A stretch of 64,000 nt of DNA from Combretum micranthum (lineage: Eukaryota > Streptophyta > Magnoliopsida > Myrtales > Combretaceae). This document shows, in pieces, positions 23,900-37,148 of the stretch. The stretch spans positions 434,001-498,000 of the forward strand of contig JAMXBD010000715.1 in assembly GCA_024138025.1 (NCBI GenBank), read 5' to 3'. The notes beneath the pieces were generated by a model that did no database searches, was not told the origin of the DNA, and saw only the letters and a list, made by a program, of their open reading frames with translations. Position numbers and translations under genes: made by a program. Position 1 is the first letter of the stretch. The number at the start of each line of letters is the position of its first letter.

Positions 23900-25361
23900 T
23901 AATGATGAGAAATAGAGCCACCCTTAACCCATTCGTCACCATGAAGATAGACCTCCCTATCCCCACTCTTGAACTTCATATACAAGTCATTGTAATCAAT
24001 TGTAACTTGGCCAATCTCTTGTAGCCATTGTACATCCATACCAGATTAGCTCCCTAAATTGGAAGCACATAAAAAGAGGTTTTAAAGATATGTTCTTGAA
24101 TATCAACATTGACATCTTCACACATACCCTCATAATGTAATTTTGGGCAATTGCCTATCATCACTTGAAAAAAATCAATAAGTGGAATAATTAATCCTAA
24201 GTGATGTGCAACTTTGGATTGGATGAAATTATGGGTACTTCCAGTATCTAATAATATCAAAAAATTAGAATGTTTCATCGTACCCCTAAAATGAAGAGTT
24301 TTAGAAGTCATATTACCACTCATAGCAAGATAACTAATGGCACAAGATGTCTCCATATCATTCTTAATCTCCACTTCATCCTTTGTTTTCCCATTAGCCA
24401 TCCTATCCTCATTAACCAACATAAAAAAAAACTTTGATTTGCATTTATGCCCTTTGCTAAACTTTTCATCACAATTAAAACAAAGACCTTTCTATCTATA
24501 AACTTGCATTTCTACAAGCATCAATCTTTTGACAAACAAAGAATTACTAGTTTTAGATGTAGAACTAGTGATTGAAGTAGGTAGTTTGCCAAATTGAACC
24601 GTATTCTTTTATGTAAATGATGTAGAAGTTGATGTTTTGAAATTGTTATGAACATCATTTAACTTATCTTCAAACATTCTAGCAATCTATGTTGCATCCA
24701 TCAAAAGACTTGGACTATTAATCTGAACATGCTTTCTAATGGTAGGTTTTAAACTAGATACAAAACAACTAATAAAAATAATTCAAGCAATCCAATGGTA
24801 CAATTTGATAAAGCTTGAAATTGAGTTTGATAATGAGCTACTATATCCATTTGTGTTAGCTTAGAGGGCATACCTTGGACATCTTCATAGGCTAATGGTC
24901 CGAATCTCTTAGTTAAACCTTAAGGGAATTTAGACCAAGAAGATAATTGTTTGTTGAGGTACATCCACCTGTACCATTGCAATGCACTACTCTCCATAGC
25001 AAAGGATGCTATTGTTATTCTATGATCACCATCAATGTGATGGAATTCAAAGAACTAAACCACATAAATCCATCCTAGTACTTCTTCACCCTTAAATGTA
25101 AGGATCTCTTACATGATACCCTTTAAAAGATCCTCCGAAGCCATTGAATTGCGAGAGGATGATGAATCATTTATAGTTTGATCTCTATCATGATTAATTC
25201 TTTGATTCTAACTGTCCTTCAACTTATTTAATCGAGTTGTCTAAATCTCTATTGCATTGCAAACAGAGTGTCTTTCAAGAATTCTATATTAGCTGCATGA
25301 GCTAAAGCTTGATTGCCACTTCTTAATTCTTGAGTCATGAACGTACTCAAGAGCTTCAATT
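23900..25361 (-). pseudogene. Reina-like gag and retropepsin remnant
   Basis: About 24054-24422 reads an aspartic protease with an intact LLDTGSTHNFI catalytic box and VAHHLGL. Upstream on the minus strand (about 24700-25150) gag words are seen in broken frames: EFHHIDGDHRITIASFAMES, ALQWYRWMY, SWSKFP, RFGPLAYEDVQG and MDIVAHYQTQFQALSN. This matches Reina/CRM-type gag. Multiple stops occur. No clear tRNA primer site was seen next to the 5' LTR. Confidence 0.65.
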
Positions 25362-25805
25362 TGTTAGAATCGGCTCACTAAATTAAGCCTAACGTAACTT
25401 TCCAACACATAACCCTACTCTCCTTATATTGGTCTCACTATCACCTATCGCCTGAACACAAGCTAGGCAACCCTAATGCTACTCTCTTCCCCCGTGTATC
25501 AATATTTATGTGTTTCAATCGCTAATTTATGTTATTGATGTAGGTATGGTGAAATGCAAAGTGATATTGGTGGCTATTGGAGAAGCCAACTCCTAATTTC
25601 CATCAATGGTTGTAACTTTGCTTGCCCCTTGTCTTATTTTATTTATTTCTCTTATACATCTGTACAATAGTTAATATCAACTACTTTAGCTAATTTCTAT
25701 TACAAGAACTACTTGTAGTTACAATTCTAGTTTGTTTGATAACAATCTTTAGTTAGTTTTGTCTTTCTAGTCTTCTACGGTTATTCATGTAACTAGTTTA
25801 TATTA
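25362..25805 (-). repeat. 5' LTR of the Reina-like element
   Basis: This is the partner of 20649-21092, with colinear similarity throughout. Its outer end is mutated (TATTA on the + strand where the other copy has GTAACA). Confidence 0.8.
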
Positions 25806-25810
25806 GTGTC

Positions 25811-27228
25811 CTTGTTAGTAGTCTATTGTTAAGCTTGAAATTTTCCCTTTCTACTTATTTAAGCCTATATTATGCTAAGTCTTTCTTGATATGAAGCTTG
25901 ACATAATTTAAGATATATGTAGAAAATCCATTTGATAAATTATTCAAAATTTGACTTGGAGTTGCACTAACAAAAGTTGGAAAAAATAAAAAAAAATTAA
26001 GACCATTTGGGTAAGCCAACTCTAATTTTAGCCACTAATATCCAATCCAAACATAATTCCAGAAAAATTAATTAGAGTAAACTTGAGTTCAGGCTATTCT
26101 ATTACCCTTTATGGTTACCACTTATGGGCTTTAAAATAGTTAATAGGCCTAGTTTAAAATACAATTTGTCATTATTCACAAAAGGATGCCAAAAGTAACT
26201 AAAATAAGAAAAAGATAAGAACAAAGAAAATTACCTAAGTAGTATAAAAAAACACTCAAGTATTCACAAGAGAATAATTAAATTTAGAAAATAACAAAAA
26301 AAGAACATTAAAATAAAAAATTTATTACATAAATATTTATATAAAATATAAAAATAAATATATCAAATATGCAAAATATGTTTAAAAAAGACGTTATGTT
26401 CATGTGTTAACCAATTAATTTTAATTCGAGAAAAATCCTAATTTGCATGCCCAATTTTGGAAACACTAGTGCAAATCTTAAATTTGACAAAACACTAAAT
26501 CAATGATTTTTATTTATGGAAACATATCATAAGTGACAAAAAAAAAAAATTCATGTAAGATGACTTCTAAACATGTCTAATGTGCTAATTTATGAAAAGC
26601 ATGCAAACTATGATAAAGCATGAAAATTTTAAGTTAAACATGTAAATTCTATTAAAGAATTGATTTTGCAGGATAAAATGCAATTTTTTTTAAAAAGAAA
26701 TGCAAAACAAACTCTAAGTATAACTAATATGTAGACTTTATAAAAAAAATGTGTTTTATGATAGAAAATGCAAACTTTCAATAAACGGAGGATTTTTTTC
26801 CTTTAATTCATGTAAGGTAAATTTTTAAAGATCAACACGATAAATATGTGTGACATTTTGATTGTGTATACATATATACATATATATGTCACTTAGAGCA
26901 TTAACAAATCACATATAAATTGCTTAGAACTTATTAACATGTATCTTACAAGATAAATTCATTGGCAATTAACAACAAGATGAAAGGTAAATTAATCACA
27001 CTAACTATATGATAAGATGCAAAATAATACAATGGGTGTGTATTAAATTAATTGAAAACCTCCATGGACCTACAAGACAAAAACATAATTAGTATTAAGT
27101 AAAGTTTTTAGTTTTTTTTTTTTTTTACTTTTTTAATTAAAAATCTAAGTAAACAAAAACAACAACAATAATAATACAAGAAATGAAATAGAGCAAAGAC
27201 AACCCATAACCCATATAACCTCATTCAA
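25811..27228. other. AT-rich spacer, nothing recognised
   Basis: No gene or TE borders could be supported here. A palindromic TATACATATATACATATATATG stretch near 26867 is simple sequence. Confidence 0.4.
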
Positions 27229-27978
27229 TAAGGATGTGCAAAAAAAACAGATGAAACCAAAAAATCAAACTGAAACAAAAAAAATCAATCCAAAAAATAT
27301 GGTTAACTAATCCATCAATTTTAATTTAAGGATAGAGTGTTTTTTGTTTTTTTATAGTTTTTTATTTTTGTTATGATATATAACTAACAAAAACCAACAG
27401 TTTTAGTTAACCAGTCCATAATATATATGTATATATAATGTATAAAAATAATTAATATTCTAAAAAAATAAATAGATAGAACTTATATCTTAAATTATTT
27501 TTTACTCATTGTGCTATAATTTGGAATATGGAGAAGACATAAAGATTTAATTTGTGTAACGTTGGTATTGAATTTTCAACCTAATGAACTAGAATTAGAC
27601 TTATGATATTGATTTATTAGTTTTGTTGTTATTTGATTTGGTGATTTATAATTTTTGAATGTAATTATATCATTTGACCTGTTAATTTTTTATTTTTTAA
27701 TGTAACTATGAACTAAACAGGTTTAATTTTTTTATGATTATAATAAAAAATTCAGTTAACTGTAACTTTTGTATGTTAAATGGTTAAAAACCAAAAACTA
27801 AAAAAAAAAAGATTAACCATTGAGACAATTTTTTTTTTTTTTTTTTTTTGCTGAAAACCATTAAGACAGTTAACTATTAATAATGGACCAATTTCTTATT
27901 AAGATATTAAAAAACCAATTATTTTAGTTTGATTTAAAAATAGGTGGTGGACCAGTAACTGACCCATGGTCACCCCTA
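27229..27978. mobile_element. hAT-like MITE, family C
   Basis: This is a non-coding 750-bp element. Its ends are TAAGGATGTGCAAA and, in complement, TAGGGGTGACCATGGG. TCATTCAA (27221-27228) and CCATTCGA (27979-27986) would be an 8-bp duplication at 6/8. The arms are full of AAACCAAAA/TTTTGGTTT words. The end pattern is like families A and B but the interior differs. Confidence 0.55.
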
Positions 27979-27986
27979 CCATTCGA

Positions 27987-30900
27987 CCCCCTTTCTTAAA
28001 CTCTATTTTTCTCTCATTATACTTACCCATACTTAAGAGCATAACCACCATCTAAAAGCCATATATACCTCCTTGGAATCCCTTACCACCACTATGACCA
28101 AAACACCACAACCATGAAGAATAGCCTTCTCAAAATCACCTCCTCAAGCTAATTTCAACACTTAGAAAAGTGTTTGAACCATTTAGACCCATCAACTTTG
28201 CATAGCCATTACTTCCACTTTCAACCACCATATTGTGAGCCATCACTACCAAAAAACACACCACATGGACCACTTTAATAGCCAAGCAACCAACTTCAAA
28301 GGATTGTAAATTATATCAAATCAAAGTTTGGGAAAAAAAAATAAAATTCTACATAATATTTTGCAATTTTTTATTTCTTTTTAAAAATTTCCTTTTGATT
28401 ACTCCAATACACAACCTCTCATATATACCCCCGTGTTGTATCATATTCTCACCAAATCTAAGAAAACATCTTTTTACTTATAACACATAAAATACCAAAA
28501 ACTCAAGTATGAGAAGGAAGAAAAAGATTAGAAGATTAATTTTAAGAAAATATGGTAGTTTTAAATTGTGAATGACTACTTTGTGTGCTTTATTCATTTA
28601 TTAGGCTTTGTTAGCAAGTTAGAACTTCCCTCGAACTATCATGAATCATGAGCAATTGACTAAGGTGAGTGAATGTTACTTTTAAACGCAAATGTTATGT
28701 TGCATGATGAAGGATAATGAATATGAGCATTGTCTTTCCTTGTTTTCAAGTGTTTATGATAGATTATTGGTGTAATCTTGATATTTTTATAATCTATACT
28801 AAGTGTATGATATAATTATGTGTTTTTTTCATGTCACATATATGTGGATAAAGAGGAACCACTAAGATTTAATGGTTTGAATGTTGCATATGTTGAAATT
28901 TTTTTAATAAAACATATACAGCTATAAACACCATTTTTTAATCGAATTTTAATCATGTGGAGGTGTGTTGGATGTGATTTTAAGAATACATAATGTATGT
29001 CATGTGTATGCACCAATGTTATCAAAACTGAATCGATGGTTGACCCAGCCATGGTAGGGTGTCAAGGGTCGAGAGGTCAAAGTTCAACCAGGGTCGATGC
29101 AAAACGAAAATTTAAGTTATATCTTACTTAAAGTTAGGAATTATTGAAATTTATAATATGGATTGTAAGATTTAACTAATCATTTATAACTTTTAAAGGT
29201 TATAAATAAATTTATTAAATTGAAAAATTATTTAATTATATTCAAGAGCTAAAAATATATATAAAACATTAAGAATATTTGAATTTTCCGCCAAATTTTT
29301 GCGTGAAAATTTGCCTACGCATTGGAGAAAGGGGCAACAATAAGAATTTTCTCCTCTAGAAAGGTCCCCACTTTCTCTAAAGTTGAGGATTTATTGTTTG
29401 AATCGATAATGACAAGTAAAAAGGTTATAATGTGATAAAAGGCTAGGAGGTAATAATTATGTTCCCTTCAACAAATAGGATTTATGACTGCCCTATTACT
29501 TCTACTTTAAGGTGAGGTCTCCCTTTCTCAATTTCTCTCCAAATGTTTCCTAAAGCTTTTTTTTTTCTTTTTATCCTTCAGTGAAAAAGGTCTCCTTAAG
29601 TTAAGAAGGCAATTCCATTTCATTTACCCAATTCCAACCTCCACTAAAACCATCAAGGTCTTCACAACCAAAAAAGCAAAAATGCTTTAACATGTTTTGG
29701 ATCCAATAACTCCAACAAGAAAAGAGGAGTTTGGTAAATATGTGTTTTGGCTTTTTTATCTTAGAGTGAAGGCCAATTTTTGTCAAGTGACAGGTTTAGT
29801 GTCTCGCCGTTTAACCCTTTCGCAAAGCTGTTGCTACTACCATCATCCTTCTCTTTCATCTTTCTTCTCTTCCCTCTTCTAATCAGGATACATCCTTCAT
29901 TAAGTGTCTAATATGTTGATTTTCCTATGATTTATTCAATCTCTCTCTCTCTCTCTCTCTTTTAAGCTGGTGCATCAGGATTACTTTCACTTAACTAGGT
30001 TAACTACATCATGGATGAACTAGTCAAGTCAACCGGTTCAGCTGATTTGATGCAAAACAGGCATCTAGCACGCCTAGCATTTCCATGGCTGGTTCTAGTT
30101 GAATCCGATAAAACCGGCCATGTAACCCTTCGGTTTTTGCCTTAGCTTGAGTCAAAAACTAGAGAATTTAAAATATTTAATGTTTGGATAGTATATTAAT
30201 TAATATTTATTAGGTATTGTAATCTGTTGTCTTATATACATTAAAAGGTCTTGATTTTCATTTCTTACGAATAAACCTTTTCCAAAATTACCAGAATTTA
30301 CTTTGCAAGTTGTCTACCATAAATTTCAAAGCAGGGGCATACTGTTCTTTTTTCTTAATAAAGTTTTTTTCTTTAAATGGTGAAATGACAATTCTTAATT
30401 AAATCATAATTATTTTCTATTATGTAAAAGAAAAGTAATTGGAGATTTGAAAGTTACACCAATTGAACATCATTGTTTTCAGAAAATAAACACAATATTT
30501 TTTAGGCCTGCTTTTCTAAGATAATCTCTTTCACGTACCTAAAATTGTTTCCTCAAACCTTCACTTTCTTAACTATAAAAAAAAAAAAAAACCAAGATAG
30601 TGTTTGCAAGCTTCATAACTAGTATCTTGAGAAGAAGCGAGTGAAGTAATCTTGAAAAGCACGATAGGTAACTTCATTTTATTTTTATTTTTAAAAGTTA
30701 CAAAAAAAAATGTCTTTATTAAATACACATCTACCTATGCACGTTACACCTTCACGTGTGAAAATGTTGTTTTTAACAAATGTTATAGGTTAGCAAATTA
30801 AAACTGAGCCTTGTTTGTGAAGAAATGTTAAGAAAGAGTAAAAACTTGCTTTGCGAGTTTATTTAGGCTTAGAGTGTAAAATGTCTATTAAAAGCTTATG

Positions 30901-32830
30901 AATAAAACTAACCTAGCTCAGTTAAATAAAGAATAACAAAACATGTAATATAGCAAAGTAAATCTACCCTAAAACCCAAATGTTGGATTTATAGTTAAGA
31001 GTAAGAAAATAAAGTCTTATGTTAGATCAGTAGATTGTATGAACTTGTTGTGTTAAGTTATCTCTATGTGCATTTTAGTGCAAGTACGTATTATGGAAAG
31101 CTTAGCTATGAAATGGAGTAAGTTTGGTTATTGTTCTGTAAGTGTGTTGGAGATAACGACCTAGTTTTGCTTTCGAGTTAAAATAATGGTAGACTTTGAG
31201 TAAGTGTCAAGGGGTGTAAGTTGATGCACAGCTTCAGTCGCAGCTTAAAGTCAAGCCCTCAACGTACCCCACAATTGAAATTAAGGCAAGTCATAGCTAA
31301 CATAAAATTTAAGTGTTTAAAGGACAACTTCTATTGTGACTCAGGTCGGCCCTCAACGTATCCTACGATTAAAGCTATGAATGTTTTTTTATGCATGTGA
31401 CCCCCAGTTTGCCAAGGTGTAACTTAGTTTCCTAGTCGCGAGGTACCCTGCGAACTTTCTTGAGCTACCCACAACCCAACGTAAGTAATAAACAATAGAG
31501 AACCACCTAAGTTAAGAAATTTATAACATGAATCTAGGACACACAATATCTAATAAGAGTTCCTTCCTAGTTATATGCATTATGATGTGTGCTTGTTGTT
31601 TTATAGGAACCATAAACCAAGACCCAAAGTTTTCTATAGACTACTACAATCTCTAAATAGGATGCATAACTAAGTAACTTTGATCTTATCAATGTAGTTG
31701 CACATGTGTCTATATGAACATAACTAGTTATGTATGACGATGTGAATAATGTGTGTTGTATGGTGCTTGAATGAGTGACAAGCTTTAATGTTAGAAGTGA
31801 TTTCAATTTATTGTTATTGTTGTGTAATGAATATTGATGGTTATTTGAACATTATATAATCACTAATAACTTGATTTAAATCTTATCCGACCCTTAATAT
31901 AAAATGGATATGCATTATACGATAACATACTATATTAGCATGGTACCTGTGTCACATATTGATTTTCCGATTTTATGGTAATGTCTAGTCACGTCAACAA
32001 ATCTGGGTGGGGTTACCATAGGGTTGTTAGCCCTACGAGAACTAAGCAGGTATCGAAGGATGTTATTTAAGTTGGAGTTGGCTTTGAGGTATTAATACTT
32101 AGTAGAGTTTCTAAGGTTCTAAGGTGAAGTTGAGATTGTTTTGCATATGTATATAAGTGTGTACATATATATAATACTAAGTAAATTTGAAAAACTTCTC
32201 CTTCCTTAGCTTTTAGTGTCTCCTCAGCATTAAATACCTGAGTTGGTCCTTCAACCCCTAAGAGAGGGCATAAATCTCCATTGGTTTGGATTTCGAACAT
32301 CTAAACTGTGCATTTCATATGATTAAGTGTTACATTGCACATGATTCAAACTAAAACTTATCTAGCATTTTTTTGATGCGTGGTCTAATCATGTTATCAT
32401 ACTGAGTTGTAGTGTGCTCACACTCCTATAGATTTTATGTGCTTTCAGGGATCTATAGAGTTTATCCATGCTTGAGGTGAAGGAGCGTAATAGATACCCA
32501 AGAGGAAACCAGGGCTTGAGTGAGAGTTGAAGATAGTTCCTTTTGTATAGAGATATCTTATTTGTGTTCTTATAAGTTTGCAAGGTTATGTTTGGGAGTT
32601 TATCATAAGTTTTATGTCATGGACTTGTTATATGGAACTTATACGTAAGTGAAATTTCTTATCTCGATAACCTCACGATCCTATTTTAATTGTCCATGCC
32701 ATAAAGTGTCCTACTAGCTTGATGCTCGCAGAATTTTCTTGAAAGGCCCTAGTTGGCTCATTTAAGTATCGTGATTTATAAATAGTTGTATGAAGGGGCA
32801 TCAATACTGCTAGGCTGCCTTGTGCGAGTG
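27987..32830 (+). mobile_element. Decayed gypsy LTR-like sequence
   Basis: This region has no protein-coding remnant. It resembles the long Tekay-type LTRs of the window in layout: a CCACC-rich leader (28020-28300), an AAGGTGAGTGAATG step near 28665, and a block near 32400-32520 (TGTGCTCACACTCC, then CAAGAGGAAACC) similar to one inside the solo LTR at 38602-42435 read on its minus strand. A diverged direct repeat with CCCTCAACGTAYCCYACRATT occurs at about 31256 and 31350. The ends are not defined. A possible MITE lies inside (29008-30147). The assignment is tentative. Confidence 0.3.
29008..30147. mobile_element. Possible inverted-repeat MITE
   Basis: The left part reads CAAAACTGAATCGATGGTTG then ACCCAGCCATGG. 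The complement of the right part reads ATCGGATTCAACTAGAACC then AGCCATGG, so imperfect inverted arms enclose about 1.1 kb. No target duplication was found, and a (CT)10 run lies at 29941-29960. It could be a chance pairing of repetitive words. Confidence 0.3.
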
Positions 32831-33058
32831 TGATAGGCCTGGCTGGTTTGGTTTCATCAACACTAATATAAACTAGTCACATTCTTTTCTTTGTAATTTT
32901 AAATGAGTGGAATGCATCGTAATCAGGTTGACAAGTGGCTAAACCATAATGTTAATCTAGCTACACGTTCCTTATTTACTATCCCGCATGGAGCGTCTCT
33001 TATTATCCCACATTGAAAATTTCTTAGACTAATAAAAGATATAAAATTTGTAACTCGC

Positions 33059-33267
33059 AGAACTCCGCTCATAAAGGTATTGTCTGTTTTGGCTACATAT
33101 CATATGATTTTGTTTTTTTAGTGCTAGTGCTTCCCAGAGGATCACCCATCCTGGGATTGCTCTGCACATAGTACACTTAACTTTATAATTTCAACAAACC
33201 CCAAACCATTACACCAAAAGAAACCTCTATTATTAGAGTTCCACCATCTAATTAGAAAAGTATCACA
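33059..33267 (-). repeat. Cassandra 3' LTR with diverged 5S-like segment
   Basis: The 5S-like part is about 33130-33185 in complement (GGATGGGTGATCCTCTGGGA). It is more diverged around the GTTAAG word than the other LTR. Confidence 0.8.
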
Positions 33268-33385
33268 TAGTCCTCTACTTATAGAACTAATGTCTTCACC
33301 AGTTTTGTTACATAGGTCTAGAATCACAACAAACAATGAAGATACACTCCTCCACTTCCAGTTGGTGAACTACTCTAATACTACC

Positions 33386-33605
33386 TGTAATGCCTTAGAA
33401 CTTCGCCCACCAAGATATTATCCACTTTGGCCACACGCCGCACAATTTTGTCTTTTTAGTACTAGGGCTTCCTAGGGTTCACCCATCCTAGTATTACTCT
33501 CCATAAAGCATGGTTAACTTTAGAGTTTCGATGAACTCCAAGCCATTACACCAAAAGCTGCCTCTATGATTAGAGTTTCACCAGCTATATTTGAGGGGTA
33601 TCACA
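33386..33605 (-). repeat. Cassandra 5' LTR with 5S-like segment
   Basis: The 5S-like part is about 33465-33530 in complement. It retains GTTAA and TACTAGGATGGGTGA from the 5S 3' half. The pol III internal promoter boxes of 5S are only partly preserved, so promoter activity is doubtful. Confidence 0.8.
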
Positions 33606-33850
33606 AAAGTAAACATATTCTAGTTAGTGCTTGATGAAATCTATTGTGAGGCTCCTAACTGTAGTTTCGAAAATAAATGAGGTCATGTCTTATAATTTTT
33701 TTTTTACAACATGTTTTAAATTTGAATAGACCATTTTTACGACAATGACTTTCAATAAAATGGCAATTTCTAAAAAAAAAAAAAGTAATTTTATATAGAA
33801 TCTGCTCATTTTAACAAAATTACTTGATTTTCATCAAATTGCATATGTAT
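33606..33850. other. Short AT-rich spacer
   Basis: Nothing was recognised between the Cassandra element and the inverted-repeat element. Confidence 0.5.
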
Positions 33851-36800
33851 AGGATAAATTACACCAGAAGATATCAACGTTTTATGATAAGTATATTTAA
33901 GATATCAACATTTTTAGTAGTTAAAAAATGGTATAAATGTTTCGCAAAGTGTATCTATTATATCCCAAATTGGGTCAACGGCGCCAACAGTTTCTTCACG
34001 TACAATATTAAGTGTTAAACACAAAAACCATTTTCAACTAAATTCATTTCTAACCAATTTTAAATTGAGAAATCCTTAATTAAGTTTTTTAAATGACAAT
34101 ATCTACTAAAATTATATAATTTAATAATTGGAAATAATCTCTCATTAATACAAAGAAAATCTCACAACATAAATATTAAACTCTCAAATTAATATTACAA
34201 CAAGGGAGCTTCAATAGTCTCCTTGATGGGACCGTCTTACCATTAATCTAACTGTTAAAATAAATATAGTAAATGGAATATTAACAATTTTAGTGATTCG
34301 ATCATGGTTGAGTATGATGTGAGCATTAGATCATGATAGGATCGGTCCCACCAAAATTAATGGTAAGATCATAAAAATTTCCATTAAAACATTATCCAAT
34401 GCATCTAAAGGTTTAGCTCATCAAGTCTCTCACCAATAGTCAAACTACAGACCATTTATCCAAAGCCTCTAAGTTAAATCATCTTCATAACCTAAAAAAG
34501 AAAAGGATGAACTGAAGCTTAGTATAACACAATAACATAAGCACACACAGTATGATCACACGCTCTTATTCTAATGCACATGCAACAACTATCAATTTAT
34601 ATATTTAATTTAGGTGAAGTAAATCAGTAGTGAAGCACTCATACTCCGGCAACACACTGTGGGTATATAGGCATCTTGAGTAATAACAACTGCTTAAGGG
34701 GATGATATAAGCAACTTGAGTACCTATATCTCCTAGAAGAAATTCTAAGCAACCTCGTTTAGGAGTTACTACCGTTACTTATTTCTACCAATCATAGTTC
34801 ATAGTATAATTCGACTTAGCTAGTCACATAAATGAGAGACACACTATATTACTTCTCTTTAATCCAGATAGACATTACCTAATACCTTTCTGCCTATTAA
34901 CTACTCATCGAGCCACCTTAATGTATTATATATAGGTAAAAGTGGCCTAAGTGCCTAATTGCTATACTAGTACTGCTACGTAAGGTTGTCGCTCTCCCAA
35001 ACTGGATTAAATGACACAAGCATAGTCAAGCAATTATTAAGTCATCTTTTACTATTAATCCATTTTAAGATATCTATCCTAACAAGGAACATTTAAGTCA
35101 CTGTATACATGTACTCAAGTAGGAAATCTAGCCATAAATAGATGATAGAATATCCATAGAATGAGAATTTGTATAAGAAAATACTCTCATAAATTTTAAG
35201 GCACCAACCCTATTATTCATCTCCACTTGATTGACTATTAAAAAATTCTAAGTCAAGCTTTATATATATTATCTATTATATTTAAGATTTCACATAATTC
35301 CTATTTAGATTATTAACTTATAATTCAATATCATGCTCTAATAAATTTTAGTTTCTAATCATCTAATATATATAGAAGTACATTTTATACTCAAATCAAT
35401 TACCTAAGCTTATTTTATGGTTATTAAGACCTTAAGATGATATTCCTATTATTACAACTTACAATTAAAGCAATAACTTTTATTAAGTAAGATTACTCAT
35501 TTAAAGTATAAATAGTTCATTCATATCATTAGTAACTCAACTTTACATTTAAGTATGCTAAGGAACCTAAACTTGTTTTCTAATAAACTTGTATCAGCCG
35601 ATAAGTGATTATTTATATCTATTTTATTAAATAAATTCCTAATATCAAAATAATTAATTATTCATCCTAAAATTCATATTTTAATATGAAAACATAATAT
35701 TTAAAATTATTTCATATTTATTTAATTAGAATTAATTTCATGTAATATCATCTTTAGTTTATAATTTACGAAGTAAATTACGAATTAATAATAAAAAAAT
35801 CATTAATTACAAAAGTCTTTCCTAAATTTTAGCATGTATTCATCAACATAAGTTAATACTATTCATCATCCATTCTTAATCATCCTAAACAAGTTTATTT
35901 AATGTTGTTCCTTGTAATGATTCCTTTGATCTAAGCTTTACAATTTAAAACATGAATTATTGATCAAGAAATCATCAATTGCATTAGTTTTTCCTAATTT
36001 CCACCACGCAAACATCATCATAAATGAATCTTAATCATTATCTATTCCTAAATATATAGATCTAATATCAAAATCAATGATTTCATTATTTAATCATTAA
36101 TCATGGCAACATAACATATTAATACAAGACTATAAGTTACATTACTTATCTATGATGAGTAAACACATTTAAACTACTACTAGTACCACTAATTAAGGAA
36201 TTGCTTGTTGTGGAAGCTTCTTAAGCACATCTCTTCCCTCCTCTTGATTCTTATTTATCCTAAGATAAAGTTTTGTATTAGTATTGTGATTAAAAGATTA
36301 GGAATTTTAGGAAATTTTTCTTACCTTTTTCTCTTGATTTCTTTTGTCTAGATCTTTAGATCCTGAGGGAGAGTTTTATTTGTTGTTATCTTCTAATAGA
36401 TTTTAGAGATAGTTTACAGAGTAAAATTTCTTAAAGAAGTTTTAAGAATGAAGAACAAGAGAAAAGAGGAAAGAAGAAACTAAGGCTTTTATATTGGGGG
36501 GTGGGATGCCTTAAACATATAAATTATTCGTTTAAGATAGAATTACTTCCATGTCCTCATGTGTTGTATTAATTAAGTTAGTTATCTAAAGTCTCCATTG
36601 TACTCCTCCTTACCTGTTTTATGACATGTGATGCATATTAAATATTATCTTCCTTTTATTAATTTTTTTTTGTAAATTTGTTAAATTTCTAATTGTCATA
36701 TTATTTTATTCATTCTTAATAATTCCTTATCATATATGTTGAACATTATTATTATCATTATTAATTATTATATATATTCCAATATGTTATTGCCTATTAA

Positions 36801-37139
36801 TGTTACTATCTTTATTATTATTATTACTCTTGTAACATAAATTTTCATGATATTTCAATATCAAATAAGTTATCAACGTTTTGTAAAGTTCATTTAAAGC
36901 ATTAACATTCAATTAGTTTTCAATTAAATCTCTTTAATTTTTCATTAGTGGTTAATTATTAATATATTATTTGAGTCACTTTGCCAAACCTTGATACCTC
37001 TTTTTAACCACTCAAAATATTAATACCTTAAGTGAACTTATACTCTAAACATCAATACCTCTTTTCAACTAGTTAATCCGTTGATATCTTAAATAAATTT
37101 AATCTCAAACATTGATACTTTTTTATTTAATTTACCCTA
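33851..37139. mobile_element. Mutator-like (MULE-type) non-autonomous element with long TIRs
   Basis: The left end reads AGGATAAATTACACCAGAAG. The complement of the right end reads TAGGGTAAATTAAATAAAAA. Similarity between arms continues for about 60 bases (GATATCAACG ... TTTAAGATATCAAC). GGGTAAATTACACC-type ends with long TIRs are known from plant MULEs. CATATGTAT (33842-33850) and CATGTGCAT (37140-37148) are a 7/9 match for a 9-bp duplication. No transposase was seen. An old gypsy LTR is nested inside. Confidence 0.6.
34570..36650 (-). mobile_element. Diverged Tekay-like LTR nested in the MULE-type element
   Basis: Blocks at 34640-35110 align colinearly with the Tekay-like LTR at 56265-58818. 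They share GTGTCTTGAGTAA-like, TATTAACTACYCATYGAGCC, CTGGATT.AATG.CACA and CATCTAAGTTACT-like words. The alignment is far more diverged than between that element's own two LTRs, so this is an older insertion or a different subfamily. The borders given are approximate. Confidence 0.5.
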
Positions 37140-37148
37140 CATGTGCAT

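Larger units (their letters stand above)
20649..25805 (-). mobile_element. Reina-like Ty3/gypsy chromovirus, complete structure but inactive
   Basis: This 5.16-kb element on the minus strand has two LTRs (20649-21092 and 25362-25805) flanking gag, protease, reverse transcriptase, RNase H and integrase remnants in gypsy order. GTGTT precedes it (20644-20648) and GTGTC follows it (25806-25810), a 4/5 match for a 5-bp target duplication. The compact size, short LTRs of about 440 bp and the integrase style suggest the Reina clade of chromoviruses. Many stops and frameshifts show that it is dead. Confidence 0.8.
33059..33605 (-). mobile_element. Cassandra TRIM retrotransposon (5S-rRNA-like LTRs)
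   Basis: This is a 547-bp non-autonomous LTR element: 3' LTR 33059-33267, internal 118 bases, 5' LTR 33386-33605. Read on the minus strand the LTRs run TGTGATAC ... TTACA. Both contain the 3' half of a 5S rRNA: the 5' LTR has GAGAGTAATACTAGGATGGG then TGAACC next to AAAGTTAACCATGC. These match the plant 5S words AGAGTAGTACTAGGATGGGTGACC and CAGTTAAGCGTGC. The internal region begins with GTATTAGAGTAGTTC, close to a Met-tRNA primer site (GGTATCAGAGT). Flanks AAATT and AAAGT give a 4/5 duplication. LTRs carrying 5S sequence are the defining trait of Cassandra. It encodes no protein. Confidence 0.85.

Noticed and set aside
33008..33056. snRNA-type promoter (TCCCACATTG then GATATAAAA about 30 bases later)
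   Set aside because: The spacing is suggestive of an upstream sequence element plus TATA, but the expected transcript would start inside the Cassandra LTR and resembles no U-snRNA.
33121..33570. Two 5S rRNA gene-like stretches
   Set aside because: Only the 3' half of 5S is recognisable, the copies are diverged, and each sits inside an LTR of a TRIM element. They are Cassandra LTRs and not functional 5S genes.
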